DNA from: Bin80 sp965261255
Lineage (GTDB): Bacteria > Bacteroidota > Rhodothermia > Rhodothermales > Bin80
Assembly (NCBI GenBank): GCA_965261255.1
Contig: CBDHCQ010000004.1
Coordinates: forward strand, 3,162,001-3,226,000
DNA: 64,000 nt
Reading direction: 5' to 3'
Shown piece after piece: positions 9,680 to 18,780 of the stretch (positions within the stretch are counted from its first letter, which is position 1; every line of letters starts with the position of its first letter). The notes below the pieces were generated by a model, which had not been told where the DNA came from, did not search any database, and saw nothing but the letters and a program-made list of their open reading frames with translations. A program made the position numbers and the translations under genes.

Positions 9680-11323
9680 TTATTTAGTAAGCAGAATTTG
9701 TCGTGTCTGGACGGTCCCGTTCAGCCCCTGGAGGCGCACGAAATACGTTCCACTCGGCCATTCGTTAGCATCCCAGCTTGATTCAAACGTGCCGGGCTCA
9801 TGTTGCCTGTCAACCAGTACTGCAACTAGATGCCCCGAAAGGTCAATTATGGAAAGCTGCAGATGCTGAGATTCCCGAACCTCATAGGTAATTGAAGTAC
9901 GAGGGTTGAATGGGTTCGGGTAATTCCCTACAATTTCAGCGGGAGGCGGCTCGCTTTGGGGGGCCAGGCCAAGTTTGATCGTTCCCACTATCCGTGGAGG
10001 CCGGTTTTGAGTCTCTTGAACCAGGCGATAGAATACCACACGACTAGGAGGCTCGAGATCTGTGTAGGACCACGGTGTGTTCAGGGATGAATATTCAATG
10101 CGTGTTAGTCTTTCGAATCCCAAACCATCTTCCGAGCGCTCAATCAGAAACGCCTTCGAGGCCGGATCCTCATCTTTCCAGGTAAGTGTTACTCCCTCAT
10201 CAAAGGCAATCCCGCGAAAGCTGTGAACAAGTGGACCAAATGAGGGCCCGCCCGGAACGCGGTAACGGATTGCATTTCCCTCCCTAAAGGATCCAAAGCT
10301 CTCTCTGGATTCAAAATCGAGCGCAAGTGCACTCCCTTGGGGGGACTCCTGTTGCATCGTAGCGTGAATCTGTAGTCCAGTTCGAGCCACGGGCCACACG
10401 CGCAGTTCGTCAAGCTCACCAACGAATTCAACCTCCTGCTCGCCGACGCGTCCACCCAGAGCAAGAGGATATGTACCACCTAGATGAATATCGGCAGGAT
10501 CCAGCAAGGAGTCAGCCTTTGCACCATTGACGTAGAGTTGTGTCCAATCTGTTTCGGCATCATGAACCAGGGCAACGTGGTGCCAGGTACCGTCAGCCAC
10601 GGGAAATTCGGTGGCCAGTGTGACGTGATGTCCAATCGTGTTGCGGTAATACCTAATGCGTCCCTGAGGGTCAATCATGAATTCTATCGGATAGGGGCTG
10701 TCGGTTGCCCCGTTCCAAGTAGATAGAATTACCGCATCCAGCACAGTCGTTCGGATCCAGAATTCAAGTGTATGGCTGCCCAGCAATACTTCGAGTGACT
10801 GCGACTGGACATGAAGGGCATTGAAATCCTTTTCGAAGGCCAACGCATATCCGAAACTGGCATCGGATTTGGAGCGTAGCTCGCCTCGGCGAATATGGGC
10901 CTCGTCGGGCACATAGGTTGAACCCATCTTTACCGCTGGGGCTATTGAGAACCTGGAATTCCAGAACGTGTCGTCCTTGCTGGTCTCTACCTGCACAATA
11001 ATATCGTAAGTTCTGCGGAGCGGTTCTGAGGGTAGCAGCAGGTATTGGCCATTAGGAAGGCTTACCACATCAAGAGTCACATGGCGATGGGCCTGACGTA
11101 CCCCGGTTGCAGTATTTAGTCCCCATCCAGACGGCAATGAGACTACGAACCCCTCATCAGCCGATACACCGTTCCAGCTGGCAAAAAGATTGATTGATGT
11201 TCCTGGTTCGTACGTAGAGGGATACCATATATCTGTATCTGGCGCTTGTGCAACGGAACCGGCTATCTGGACCAGAGTCCAGACGGGCAGAAGCAACAAT
11301 AAGGAACCTGTACGACGAAACAT
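9680..11323 (-). CDS. LamG-domain secreted protein with T9SS type A C-terminal sorting tail
   Basis: About 547 residues from the chosen ATG, which begins a signal peptide (MFRRTGSLLLLLPVWTLVQI). The frame opens 35 codons earlier, at 11428, but that extension lacks signal-peptide character and overlaps the preceding gene. The middle (about 155-330) is a LamG/concanavalin-like domain with the usual TLEFWIRT, DGTWHHVALVHD and GELDELRVW landmarks. A fibronectin-like segment follows, and the end (NYPNPFNPRTSITYEV, then SGTYFVRL and a basic ILLTK end) is a type IX secretion sorting domain. It should be exported by T9SS to the cell surface, where LamG domains bind carbohydrate or protein. Confidence 0.87.
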   Translation of the reverse strand: MFRRTGSLLLLLPVWTLVQIAGSVAQAPDTDIWYPSTYEPGTSINLFASWNGVSADEGFVVSLPSGWGLNTATGVRQAHRHVTLDVVSLPNGQYLLLPSEPLRRTYDIIVQVETSKDDTFWNSRFSIAPAVKMGSTYVPDEAHIRRGELRSKSDASFGYALAFEKDFNALHVQSQSLEVLLGSHTLEFWIRTTVLDAVILSTWNGATDSPYPIEFMIDPQGRIRYYRNTIGHHVTLATEFPVADGTWHHVALVHDAETDWTQLYVNGAKADSLLDPADIHLGGTYPLALGGRVGEQEVEFVGELDELRVWPVARTGLQIHATMQQESPQGSALALDFESRESFGSFREGNAIRYRVPGGPSFGPLVHSFRGIAFDEGVTLTWKDEDPASKAFLIERSEDGLGFERLTRIEYSSLNTPWSYTDLEPPSRVVFYRLVQETQNRPPRIVGTIKLGLAPQSEPPPAEIVGNYPNPFNPRTSITYEVRESQHLQLSIIDLSGHLVAVLVDRQHEPGTFESSWDANEWPSGTYFVRLQGLNGTVQTRQILLTK

Positions 11324-11418
11324 GCCCTCAAGTCCTGAGGCAGGTACCCCGTTTCCCTCACGTAAGCAAGCGCGGGATAATAAGGTAGGGAATAAATCAC
11401 CTTCCTGCCATTTAGGGG

Positions 11419-11874
11419 CTATTCCCAACTGGCAGCGTTCAGAAGTGTGATGTCTGGTATATTTGACCCGATCTGGTCTTCGGAATCCGGGTCCTGCAAC
11501 AGATAAATGGCGACCCTGCCAGTATCATTCAGACTGTACCCGAACGCACTGCCTGTGCGGGGAGAGAATATGAGAGAGTCCAACAGGGTGCCCATCCCGA
11601 AAATGCTATCTGGGTTGGCAGAGACTACCGAATCGGCCTGGAGCCACATGACCAAGGAATCAAGCGTCCCAGGGAAGCTCCCTTCAGCACGCTCATAACG
11701 GGTCAGCGCGTTTCGAACGTGGGTCATCTGCTGACGCGTCATTTCTGTCAGTGCCTGCTGACGTTCGACAGCATCCCAAGGCTCCGTTATGGAACGATAA
11801 AGCCATATTCCCAGCACTATAATCAGGACAGCCATCAAGACTTGAATAGCGATTTTAACGTTATTATTGACCAT
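11419..11874 (-). CDS. Single-pass membrane protein, pseudopilin-like
   Basis: 151 residues. One hydrophobic helix near the N-terminus (about 8-25, IAIQVLMAVLIIVLGIWL) is followed by a long helix (RQQALTEMTRQQMTHVRNALTRY) and a compact region with EGSFPGTLDSLVMWLQ and FGYSLNDTGRVAIYLLQDPDS. Anchor, amphipathic helix, then a GxFP-like stretch and short beta segments resemble type II secretion or pilus pseudopilins, but no prepilin peptidase site is convincing. It overlaps the longest LamG reading frame by about 10 bp, so it may be co-expressed with that surface protein. The function is unproven. Confidence 0.6.
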   Translation of the reverse strand: MVNNNVKIAIQVLMAVLIIVLGIWLYRSITEPWDAVERQQALTEMTRQQMTHVRNALTRYERAEGSFPGTLDSLVMWLQADSVVSANPDSIFGMGTLLDSLIFSPRTGSAFGYSLNDTGRVAIYLLQDPDSEDQIGSNIPDITLLNAASWE

Positions 11875-12038
11875 TACTATATGCAGCCGTTTAAGGAGGC
11901 TTAATTTAGGGAATTATGTAACTAGCTGCACTATAACTCGCTACAGCTCGTTTGGTTGAGTATCCTGCTCACCAAGATAAACAACGAACGCATTTGTATA
12001 AACCATCGCCTGTGTGTTTCGTTTGAGCAGGACAAACG

Positions 12039-12785
12039 GTGAATGGATCCTTGACAAGGTTATTGATCAATATCGATCATGTCGCGACATTGCGGAATGC
12101 GCGCCGTGAAGCATTCCCCGATCCGGCGGAGGCTGCACGTTTATGCGAAGCATCCGGCGCAGACGGGATCGTGTTTCATTTGCGGGAGGATCGTAGGCAT
12201 ATACAGGATCACGATGTGGTTCGGCTTAAGCAGGTGGTCCGCGGAAAGCTGGATTTCGAACTCTCTACGAACGAGGAAATGGTCTCGATCTGCTGTGCTA
12301 CGCACCCGGATCTGGCCACACTTGTCCCGGAGCGGCGTGAGGAGATCACCACCGAGTGTGGACTCGACGTTATAAGGCGTCAGACCGTTCTGTCGGATAC
12401 GGTTGCTCGGCTGCGGCAGGCGGGTATTGATGAGGTTGCGCTTTTTGTTGATCCGGATCTAGACCAGATTCGTGCAGTCCGTGATACTGGCGCATCGGCC
12501 ATCGAGCTGCACACAGGTGATTTTGCGAATGCGGCCGCTGGCGAAGAGCAGTTGTACGAGGTCCAAAAATTAGCACGGGCAGCAGATGTGGCAAACGAGT
12601 GTGGTCTCACGATTCATGCAGGGCATGGGCTGGATTACAACAATTACGACCTGTTTGCACGCTCGGTGCCTCATGTACGCGAAGTGTCCATCGGATTTGC
12701 AATCGTTGCACGTTCTGTTTTTGTGGGTCTGGGTGCTGCCGTGACAGAAATGGCCCAATTGGTTAAAGGGCATCATGTCTCCTGA
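12039..12785 (+). CDS. pdxJ: Pyridoxine 5'-phosphate synthase PdxJ
   Basis: 248 residues from a GTG start. It carries the characteristic N-terminal block LLINIDHVATLRNAR (residues 8-22), then DGIVFHLREDRRHI, the catalytic-region FELSTNEEM and ATLVPERREEITTE, GASAIELHTG and the C-terminal EVSIGFAIVARSV. PdxJ condenses 3-amino-2-oxopropyl phosphate with 1-deoxy-D-xylulose 5-phosphate to give pyridoxine 5'-phosphate, the last ring-forming step of the DXP-dependent vitamin B6 pathway. Its stop overlaps the start of era by 11 bp, so translation is probably coupled. pdxB of the same pathway lies just downstream on the other strand. Confidence 0.96.
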   Translation: MNGSLTRLLINIDHVATLRNARREAFPDPAEAARLCEASGADGIVFHLREDRRHIQDHDVVRLKQVVRGKLDFELSTNEEMVSICCATHPDLATLVPERREEITTECGLDVIRRQTVLSDTVARLRQAGIDEVALFVDPDLDQIRAVRDTGASAIELHTGDFANAAAGEEQLYEVQKLARAADVANECGLTIHAGHGLDYNNYDLFARSVPHVREVSIGFAIVARSVFVGLGAAVTEMAQLVKGHHVS

Positions 12786-13653
12786 GGACTTCAGGAGTGG
12801 CTACGTTGCTCTGATCGGTAAACCTAACGTGGGGAAGAGTACGCTGCTGAACGCCCTTCTGGGACAAAAACTCTCTATTGTCAGCCCCAAAGCACAAACG
12901 ACCCGTCACCGCATACTGGGGATCCTGACAGAACAGGACTGCCAGATCATTTTTCTGGACACACCAGGGATCATGCAACCGAACACCAGGCTGGATCAGT
13001 CCATGATGCGGAAGGTCAAGGAATCCGTATCCGATGCTGATCTAGTCGTCTTTATGGCTGATGCGCGCGCAGCTGAACCTGATCTCCACAGTCTTGAAAG
13101 CATAGTGCATCGCCCGGCTATTCTGGCAATCAATAAAATTGATTTGGTGAAGCAGGAGACCGTGCTGCCCATGGTTGAGGCGTACATGGGTTTAAGGTCC
13201 TTTGAGGCAGTCGTGCCTATCAGTGCACTGAAGGGCATCAAACTGACAGCACTTATGCAGGAAATTCGGGAGCGCTTGGCACCAGGACCGGCCTTTTATC
13301 CCGCCGGAACACTCAGTGAGCATCCCGAACGATTCTTTGTGTCTGAGATTATCAGGGAAAAGGTTTTTGAGAAATTCAGGCAGGAAGTCCCCTATTCAGT
13401 TGCAGTGACGATTGTAAACTTTGTCGAACGCCCTGCGCAAAAGGACTTGATCGAGGCTGATATTATTGTGGAGACTCCCAGCCAAAAGGGTATCCTGATT
13501 GGCTCAGGAGGCACTGCACTCAAGAGCATCGGGATCGCGGCACGCCAGGACATAGAGGTATTTCTGAGCCGAAAGGTGTACTTGAAACTGTTTGTCCGCG
13601 TGCGAAAACACTGGCGCAACCGCGAGGCCTTCTTGCGTAGCTTTGGCTATTGA
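12775..13653 (+). CDS. era: GTPase Era
   Basis: 292 residues. G1 is GKPNVGKS (15-22), G3 is DTPG (62-65), G4 is NKID (120-123) and G5 lies near SALKG. The switch region has the QTTRHRILG pattern of Era, and a C-terminal KH RNA-binding domain has its GILIGSGG loop (about 235-245). Era binds the 3' end of 16S rRNA and acts as a checkpoint in 30S assembly, at the membrane or in the cytoplasm. It overlaps pdxJ by 11 bp upstream, and its end overlaps the 3' end of the convergent pdxB by about 7 bp. Confidence 0.97.
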   Translation: MSPEDFRSGYVALIGKPNVGKSTLLNALLGQKLSIVSPKAQTTRHRILGILTEQDCQIIFLDTPGIMQPNTRLDQSMMRKVKESVSDADLVVFMADARAAEPDLHSLESIVHRPAILAINKIDLVKQETVLPMVEAYMGLRSFEAVVPISALKGIKLTALMQEIRERLAPGPAFYPAGTLSEHPERFFVSEIIREKVFEKFRQEVPYSVAVTIVNFVERPAQKDLIEADIIVETPSQKGILIGSGGTALKSIGIAARQDIEVFLSRKVYLKLFVRVRKHWRNREAFLRSFGY

Positions 13654-14774
13654 CAAACAACGCGAAGCCCGTCACGTACGGTTCGCAGGAGGAAGGATGG
13701 GATTCCTGTAACCCGATGTCTGTCAAAAGCCCTCCTCGGGGGGTAGTTGCGGCGGAGTCGGCGGAATTTTCCGGCTACCTGATCACGAGGCATGTTGAGC
13801 AGCATCCGCATCCGGGCATCATCTGCCCGGATATCATACAAACGCCGGATTAGGCGATCAAGCCAGGTGGAGCCGGGCTCAACGTCAATTGAAATTGGAG
13901 GAGGCAGGTCCTGCTGCAGTACCCGCTCAAAATCCCAGGTCGGCTGAATTCCAAAGTAATCTGTAACTGCCCTATAAAGCATTACTGTGCCTTGAAGCTT
14001 TCCGTCCACCGAATGGCCGGCAATATGAGGAGTCCCCAATGTCACTTGTTGCAGTAACTCCAAGTCAGGAGCAGGTTCGTTCTCCCATACATCAAGAACT
14101 GTAGCACCAATCCTGCCGGTATCAAGTACTTCGCTGAGTGCAGTGTTGTCGATTACCGAACCTCTTGAAGTGTTCAGGAGCCACACCCCTGGTTTCATGG
14201 ATTGCAAGGCAGAATTGCCAATGAGGTGATTTGTCTCTGGTGACCCAGGCACGTGCAGTGTGATGATGTCTGACTCAGCCAATATGGTTTGCAGGTCTAC
14301 GAACCCCGAGTGGCCAGCATTGGCGAGAGGGGGGTCGTTTTTCAGGATATGGAGGCCAAAAGCTGCTGCTCGCACTGCAAGTCTACCGCCTATGTTACCA
14401 CAGCCCACGATGCCGAGCGTGAGCCCAGCAAGCGGACGCATCTCAAGAGCACTCAGTCGGATGAGTGCAGACAGAACATACTCGACGACCGAGTCCGCAT
14501 TCGACCCTGCTGCATGCGTGAACTGGATACCTCGTTTACGCAAATATGTCCGATCGATATGGTCAAAACCGGCGGTTGCAGACCCTACAAATCGCACCCG
14601 ACTCCGCGAAAGCAGGGACTGGTCAACGCGTGTGACACTTCTGACCAGCAGTATATCGGCTTCGGCACAGACCCTGTCAGTTATTGATTCAGCATTCAGT
14701 ACATGTACATCCCCTATGGAGGCAAAGGCCTGGCCAACATGCGGAATATTTTCATCTGCAATCGTCAAAAACAT
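13647..14774 (-). CDS. pdxB: Erythronate-4-phosphate dehydrogenase PdxB
   Basis: 375 residues, the full length of PdxB and longer than ordinary D-2-hydroxyacid dehydrogenases because of its C-terminal dimerisation domain. The N-terminus is MFLTIADENIPHVGQAF. The NAD-binding loop GIVGCGNIGG is at 121-130. Catalytic-region motifs are LLNTSRGSVIDN (Arg) and the histidine of TPHIAGHSVDGK. PdxB oxidises 4-phosphoerythronate to 2-oxo-3-hydroxy-4-phosphobutanoate, the second step of DXP-dependent B6 synthesis, so with PdxJ it marks that pathway. It is convergent with era, and the two genes overlap at their 3' ends. Confidence 0.93.
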   Translation of the reverse strand: MFLTIADENIPHVGQAFASIGDVHVLNAESITDRVCAEADILLVRSVTRVDQSLLSRSRVRFVGSATAGFDHIDRTYLRKRGIQFTHAAGSNADSVVEYVLSALIRLSALEMRPLAGLTLGIVGCGNIGGRLAVRAAAFGLHILKNDPPLANAGHSGFVDLQTILAESDIITLHVPGSPETNHLIGNSALQSMKPGVWLLNTSRGSVIDNTALSEVLDTGRIGATVLDVWENEPAPDLELLQQVTLGTPHIAGHSVDGKLQGTVMLYRAVTDYFGIQPTWDFERVLQQDLPPPISIDVEPGSTWLDRLIRRLYDIRADDARMRMLLNMPRDQVAGKFRRLRRNYPPRRAFDRHRVTGIPSFLLRTVRDGLRVVCQ

Positions 14775-14868
14775 GTATCTAAATCTGAAATTTTACGTAG
14801 TACGGCAACTTACCGTGTATTCCATACCCGTGTCGGGATGGTCAATGCGGTTTATTTGCATATGGTAA

Positions 14869-15540
14869 ATGAACATGTATATCGCGAGAAAGGCTATTGG
14901 CTGGTGCTCGTTGTTAGTGCTTCTGGCGGCGTTTTTGCTACCTGGGAGGACTGTCCTTGCACCGCCTTCTAGTGTAAATGTTTGTGTTTCCGGTGAGTCA
15001 CCCTCACCATTCGCCACGCCTTCGTATGAAGAAACACGCGCTGCGCTTCTGAATCCTTGGGGCATTAGACCGGTCCATTCCGGGAATATTGACGCAGGAA
15101 CCTTGTGGCTGGCTCGAGCGATGTTTTCGGAGAGCAAGAGGCATGACGAGCAGGAACTGGTTGGTTGGGTAGTGCGGAATCGAGTTGAATCTGAGCATCG
15201 CGGGTGCGATTCTTACAGAAGTTGTGTACTGGATCCATTTCAGTTCAGTGCTTTCATTGAAAGCTACCCTACGTCGAGCTATTACATCGGCTTGGATTTG
15301 ATGCCCAGTTCATTAAGGATTCCTGGTTGGAAAAAAACCTTAGCGCTGGCCTACCACATCCGGCATGCTGATGATCAATTGCGTCCGTTCCCTCGTACCG
15401 TTCTCCATTTTTACAGCGAACAGTCCTTGATGGACCCGGAGGTCCTTCCTGAGTGGGCCAGGGATTGGACTCCGATAACACCCGCGCGTGATTTCCAATT
15501 GGACGAGGGGCGATTCCGCTTTTACTCTGGCATACCGTAG
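14869..15540 (+). CDS. SleB-type cell wall hydrolase, exported
   Basis: 223 residues. An N-terminal hydrophobic segment (about 10-30) is a signal peptide or anchor. The catalytic domain shows the SleB/CwlJ (Hydrolase_2) pattern: LWLARAMFSES with the probable catalytic glutamate at about 88, then LVGWVVRNRVES and DPFQFSAF. The family cleaves peptidoglycan, as spore lytic transglycosylases or vegetative hydrolases. No spore genes are seen, so a murein-remodelling role is more likely. The gene stands alone, divergent from pdxB, and the first copy of the decayed repeat begins just downstream. Confidence 0.72.
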   Translation: MNMYIARKAIGWCSLLVLLAAFLLPGRTVLAPPSSVNVCVSGESPSPFATPSYEETRAALLNPWGIRPVHSGNIDAGTLWLARAMFSESKRHDEQELVGWVVRNRVESEHRGCDSYRSCVLDPFQFSAFIESYPTSSYYIGLDLMPSSLRIPGWKKTLALAYHIRHADDQLRPFPRTVLHFYSEQSLMDPEVLPEWARDWTPITPARDFQLDEGRFRFYSGIP

Positions 15541-16003
15541 GGGCTCTGCTGGCTTCCAGAAATCAGCAGTATCCGACTTATCTGCGAGATGCGATGGCGT
15601 CGTAGCCTGCTCTGGGTTGGCTACCTTTGTGCTGTGCATCGGGCTGCTTCAATGCGGATATGCTAGAAGATTGAAAAAGCGTCTGTTCAGTTACTGTACT
15701 CGTTTGTGAGCATCCCCTTGGTTGGGTGCTAATGTCTTATGGGATATGAAGGCCGGATTGCCTTTCTAAAATGCGGATTTTCACAGGGTAGAGCCGAATT
15801 GTCGCCCACGCGCACCCCGGCCACCGGAATCCGCAAGAATCCATCGCAAGGCACGCTGTGGATCCACCACTTAACTTACGGGCTGGAAATGCCGTTGGGC
15901 TATGTAGTGTAAGCAATGGCCATATCTGCTACCGATTAAGATTAATATGTACGGTTTGTGAATCTGGCCCCTCAAATCCCGCATCCAGCACGAGATTGCA
16001 AAA
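15541..16003. other. Non-coding region carrying the 5' flank of repeat copy A
   Basis: No convincing gene is present. From about 15598 the sequence resembles the stretches upstream of the second and third beta-propeller genes: tagcctgct is followed by tgtgctgtgc and cttcaatgc, the same order as at 19490-19550 and 21487-21545. The duplicated unit therefore includes upstream DNA and probably the promoter. The last bases before the propeller start (cgagattgcaaaaatg) match the other two copies (cgagataaccaaaatg, cgagataacgagaatg). Confidence 0.6.
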
Positions 16004-17400
16004 ATGGCCACACCCAATCAGGATCAAGGAAGCCTTGTGGTCGCGCTTGTCTTGCTCCTTAGGGCCTGCTCCCAGCAAGCACCATCCGAAACCGGGACCG
16101 TCGACAACTCCAACGTGGAGACCGTAACCAGCATCCCCGCGAATTCGAAGGCGACTTGCACACTCAGTGAAGAACCCGTCTTGGTCATCGGCGATGACGA
16201 GAAAGATGACAGCCAATGGTTCTCTTGGATCCGAGGGATGGGACGTCTGTCAGATGGATCCGTCGCGGTGGTTGATCGCACGTCGGCTGAAGTTCGCATT
16301 TTCGACGCGTCGGGGCGTCACCTACGATCAATGGGCCAGCGCGGCGAAGGCCCCGGTGAGTTCACCGACCCCTTTAAACTATGGATCACGGCAGGCGACA
16401 CGCTTTGGGTGGGAAACACCGGGGCTTGGAGCTACACTGTATTCACGGCCCGGGGCCAATTCGTCCGGAGGATCGTGCTCGATCCGGTGTATTCGAACAC
16501 GTCAAGTGCTGGAGGCGTGCTCGAAAACGGGTACACTGTGAACGCCAGACAGGTAGGAACGCGCACCCCGGACTTTGACGTTCCAGACACGATGATAGTA
16601 GAGATCCACGATTCCGATGGGAAGTTTATCGGCAACATCGCCCGGATTCCCCACTTAACCTATGGACACGTCAATGAAGCCCCCGGGGTCGGGTTCTACC
16701 CGCTCTTTGAAGCAAGCGCCGAAGTTGACGCGCTGGGGTCAACCATTGTGCTGGCACACGGTAGCAAACCTGAGGTACAGGTTCTGGACGATGAATCCAA
16801 CTTACAAATGATCGTCCGCTGGTCAGATCCAAACCGCGAGGTTACGCGTGCCGACATGCGCGCCTGGCGCGAGGATTACCGAGAGCGCCATAGTTCTTCT
16901 GACTGGGATCAGTATGATGACGCCGTAATTAGCCCAGAGCGTCCAGTGGCCGACGTTTTCCCAGCTATGTCTAGTGTCAAGGTTGGTCGTGACGGCCGCA
17001 TCTGGGTCCGCCAATACGACCGGCCCCGGGAAGATCGTGGATGGCTCGCCTTCGGAACTGACGGCAAATTCTTTTGTCACATGGCCCAGCCCCCCGGCGA
17101 TGTTTGGGAATTCGGAGCCGACTACATGCTCCTGCTTCACGAGTCCGAACTTGGGGTTGAAACCGTTAGGATGCATCGCCTCACGTCACCTTCTTAGCCT
17201 GCATATGAAACACAGACGGTGCAAACCCAGCCTTGTCAAAGGTATTCTTTGTGGAAGCAACCTGCTTGGGTAAACTAGCATCTTTTTACGTGCAGAACCG
17301 CGGACCTTTGGGGAATCTTGATGAGGTCCGGCTGCTGTCTCCTCACATTTCCCGTTTGAGTCCAGCGTATTGCTCCCGCGTACAGTCTTTCTCAGCAGTC
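15598..17400 (+). repeat. Repeat unit A (propeller gene plus flanks)
   Basis: First of three tandem-orientation units, each made of an upstream flank, a beta-propeller gene and a conserved 3' tail. Immediately after each stop codon all three share a 90-100 bp tail that includes ccttgt followed by ggtattctt/gatattctt/ggcattctt and then gcaacctgc-like sequence. A further block in copy A (gatgaggtccggctgctgtctc, cut here for length) corresponds to 21085-21130 of copy B. The metallophosphoesterase gene lies between units A and B. Boundaries are approximate because the flanks are diverged. Confidence 0.65.
16004..17197 (+). CDS. 6-bladed beta-propeller lipoprotein, tandem paralogue A
   Basis: 397 residues. 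The signal peptide ends in LLLRAC, a weak lipobox, so the protein may be lipidated at Cys23-24. The rest looks like a 6-bladed beta-propeller of the NHL/DUF5128 type, with repeated blade segments such as LSDGSVAVVDRTSAEVRIFD, GDTLWVGNTGAWSYTVFT and DALGSTIVLAHGSKPEVQVL. It is the first of three close paralogues (others at 19647 and 21641). It has one copy of the Ser/Thr/Pro linker that is doubled in the other two. The function is unknown; a surface or periplasmic binding role is plausible. Confidence 0.8.
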   Translation: MATPNQDQGSLVVALVLLLRACSQQAPSETGTVDNSNVETVTSIPANSKATCTLSEEPVLVIGDDEKDDSQWFSWIRGMGRLSDGSVAVVDRTSAEVRIFDASGRHLRSMGQRGEGPGEFTDPFKLWITAGDTLWVGNTGAWSYTVFTARGQFVRRIVLDPVYSNTSSAGGVLENGYTVNARQVGTRTPDFDVPDTMIVEIHDSDGKFIGNIARIPHLTYGHVNEAPGVGFYPLFEASAEVDALGSTIVLAHGSKPEVQVLDDESNLQMIVRWSDPNREVTRADMRAWREDYRERHSSSDWDQYDDAVISPERPVADVFPAMSSVKVGRDGRIWVRQYDRPREDRGWLAFGTDGKFFCHMAQPPGDVWEFGADYMLLLHESELGVETVRMHRLTSPS

Positions 17401-17835
17401 CGTCGTCAGCTCGCTCGGAGCCTTGGCGAGACGGAGATTTCTATGAGCAGCCGGATCGCTAATTCCTGCCTTCGCGGCGGCCGTCTTGATCTTCATTTTA
17501 TTCGTCCGTCAAGTTGAAAAACAGCTTTACCCGCTGATCGATGATCCAGTTTGAGGGATGTTAGTGAATCATCTTGATCCTCTCACGCACTTAGTGGATC
17601 ACCTGAAAAACTAAAATTCTCATTGGCGCTGGAAACGCATACCTGCATTAGCCTAAGGCGAGCAACATGAAGCCAACTCCACGCTGATCCTACAGCTTAG
17701 GCTGGCGGTTCTTACTGCGTGTTTTGATGCTCTGGTGTTGATCGCGCACAACTGAGACTCAAAACAGTAACCGCCACCAGAATGCGCGCATCACCCACAC
17801 GCACGATTTAGATGATCCGCAGTGATCGCTAGCGC
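17198..17835. other. Non-coding stretch with repeat tail and a long imperfect hairpin
   Basis: The first 200 bases are the decayed 3' tail of repeat unit A. At 17704-17775 there is a long imperfect inverted repeat: GGCGGTT (17704-17710), ACT (17714-17716) and GTTTTGA (17721-17727) pair with TCAAAAC, AGT and AACCGCC (17759-17775). The loop is about 31 bases. It could terminate transcription from both sides or be the remains of a small mobile element. No gene is supported here. Confidence 0.5.
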
Positions 17836-18780
17836 TCAGCGCTCCAGGCGCCGGGCGGAAATGAACGGCGTCAATTCACCTGCCCCGGGGAAACCGCGAT
17901 CAGCAGGGGAAGGAGCTTCCCAGTCAGCCTGGCTAGCCTCTATTTCCATGAGTCCATCGGAACGGAATGTGATAAACGTATACAGCGCATGCGTGTATGG
18001 TGCCATGCTCCCGTATTCTGCCCCAACCCAATAGTATGAAGCACTGTTTATCCACAGATATTGGATGCCATTCTTGCGCGTGTACCGATCAATATGGTGA
18101 TGACCGCAAAAGCAGGCCACTACCTTACTATCGGCCCCGCTACTGTTGTGCTCTTCCAGTACGGCTTCAATGGCGCTGCTAGCCTCAGGCATGGAGGTTG
18201 GAAGACCGAGGCCTTGGTGTGCAAAAACCACTACCGGAAGAGATGATTTGGCGAGGTCATCACGGAGCCAAGCAAGCTGAGCGTCATCGGCGTAGCCACG
18301 CAGAGAGGCATCCACATAGAAATTAGCTTCATTGTAGGGCGTATAACCTTCATCCGCCTTTAGATTGTTTCGGTCAAGAACTACCACATGGTAGGGACCG
18401 AAATCAAAGGAGTAGTAGCGACCTGGCATGCCCCACTTTCTAACAATAGCATCCTTGGACACAAAGTCCATGTCATGGTTACCGAGTACATGATACCCCG
18501 GGCCTACAAACGAATTCCAGAGGTCTAGGCATTCCTCACTCTCTTTGGTGCCATAATTGAAATCCCCCAACTGGAGAATGGCATCAGGTTTGCGCTCGGC
18601 GACGGCTCGCATGAACGTTTCCAGTCGCTCCATCGCCCGTGGTGCTAATCCATGATGCAGGTCTGCTATTACACCAAGACAAACGGATTCGGTCTGGGCT
18701 GCACTACGACCCGGACGAAGAAGAAGGCACGCTGTACCAATCTTCAGCAGCTCCCGACGTGATATCTGTAGTGGTACCAT
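17836..18780 (-). CDS. Calcineurin-like metallophosphoesterase with Tat-like signal
   Basis: 314 residues. The N-terminus has a twin-arginine-like motif (SRRELLK, residues 8-14) before a hydrophobic segment ending near SAAQ, so export by Tat is plausible. The phosphoesterase signature is complete: GVIADLHHG, LQLGDFNYG, LGNHDMD, VFAHQGLG and CFCGHHHIDRY supply the dinuclear metal ligands. Family members hydrolyse phosphomono- or diesters; the substrate is not predictable. It lies between propeller units A and B on the opposite strand, so it was inserted or retained between repeat copies. Confidence 0.85.
   Translation of the reverse strand: MVPLQISRRELLKIGTACLLLRPGRSAAQTESVCLGVIADLHHGLAPRAMERLETFMRAVAERKPDAILQLGDFNYGTKESEECLDLWNSFVGPGYHVLGNHDMDFVSKDAIVRKWGMPGRYYSFDFGPYHVVVLDRNNLKADEGYTPYNEANFYVDASLRGYADDAQLAWLRDDLAKSSLPVVVFAHQGLGLPTSMPEASSAIEAVLEEHNSSGADSKVVACFCGHHHIDRYTRKNGIQYLWINSASYYWVGAEYGSMAPYTHALYTFITFRSDGLMEIEASQADWEAPSPADRGFPGAGELTPFISARRLER

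Noticed and set aside
11324..11428. 35-codon N-terminal extension of the LamG protein
   Set aside because: The signal peptide begins at 11323 and the extension overlaps the upstream gene.
15805..15880. Short matches (cgcaccccgg, ccacttaac) to the inside of the propeller gene, suggesting a fourth, older copy upstream
   Set aside because: The matches are only 9-12 bases long and at different spacing; chance or local rearrangement cannot be excluded by eye.
17233..17517. 94-codon open frame after propeller A
   Set aside because: It lies in the decayed repeat tail, has no counterpart in units B or C and no recognisable domain.
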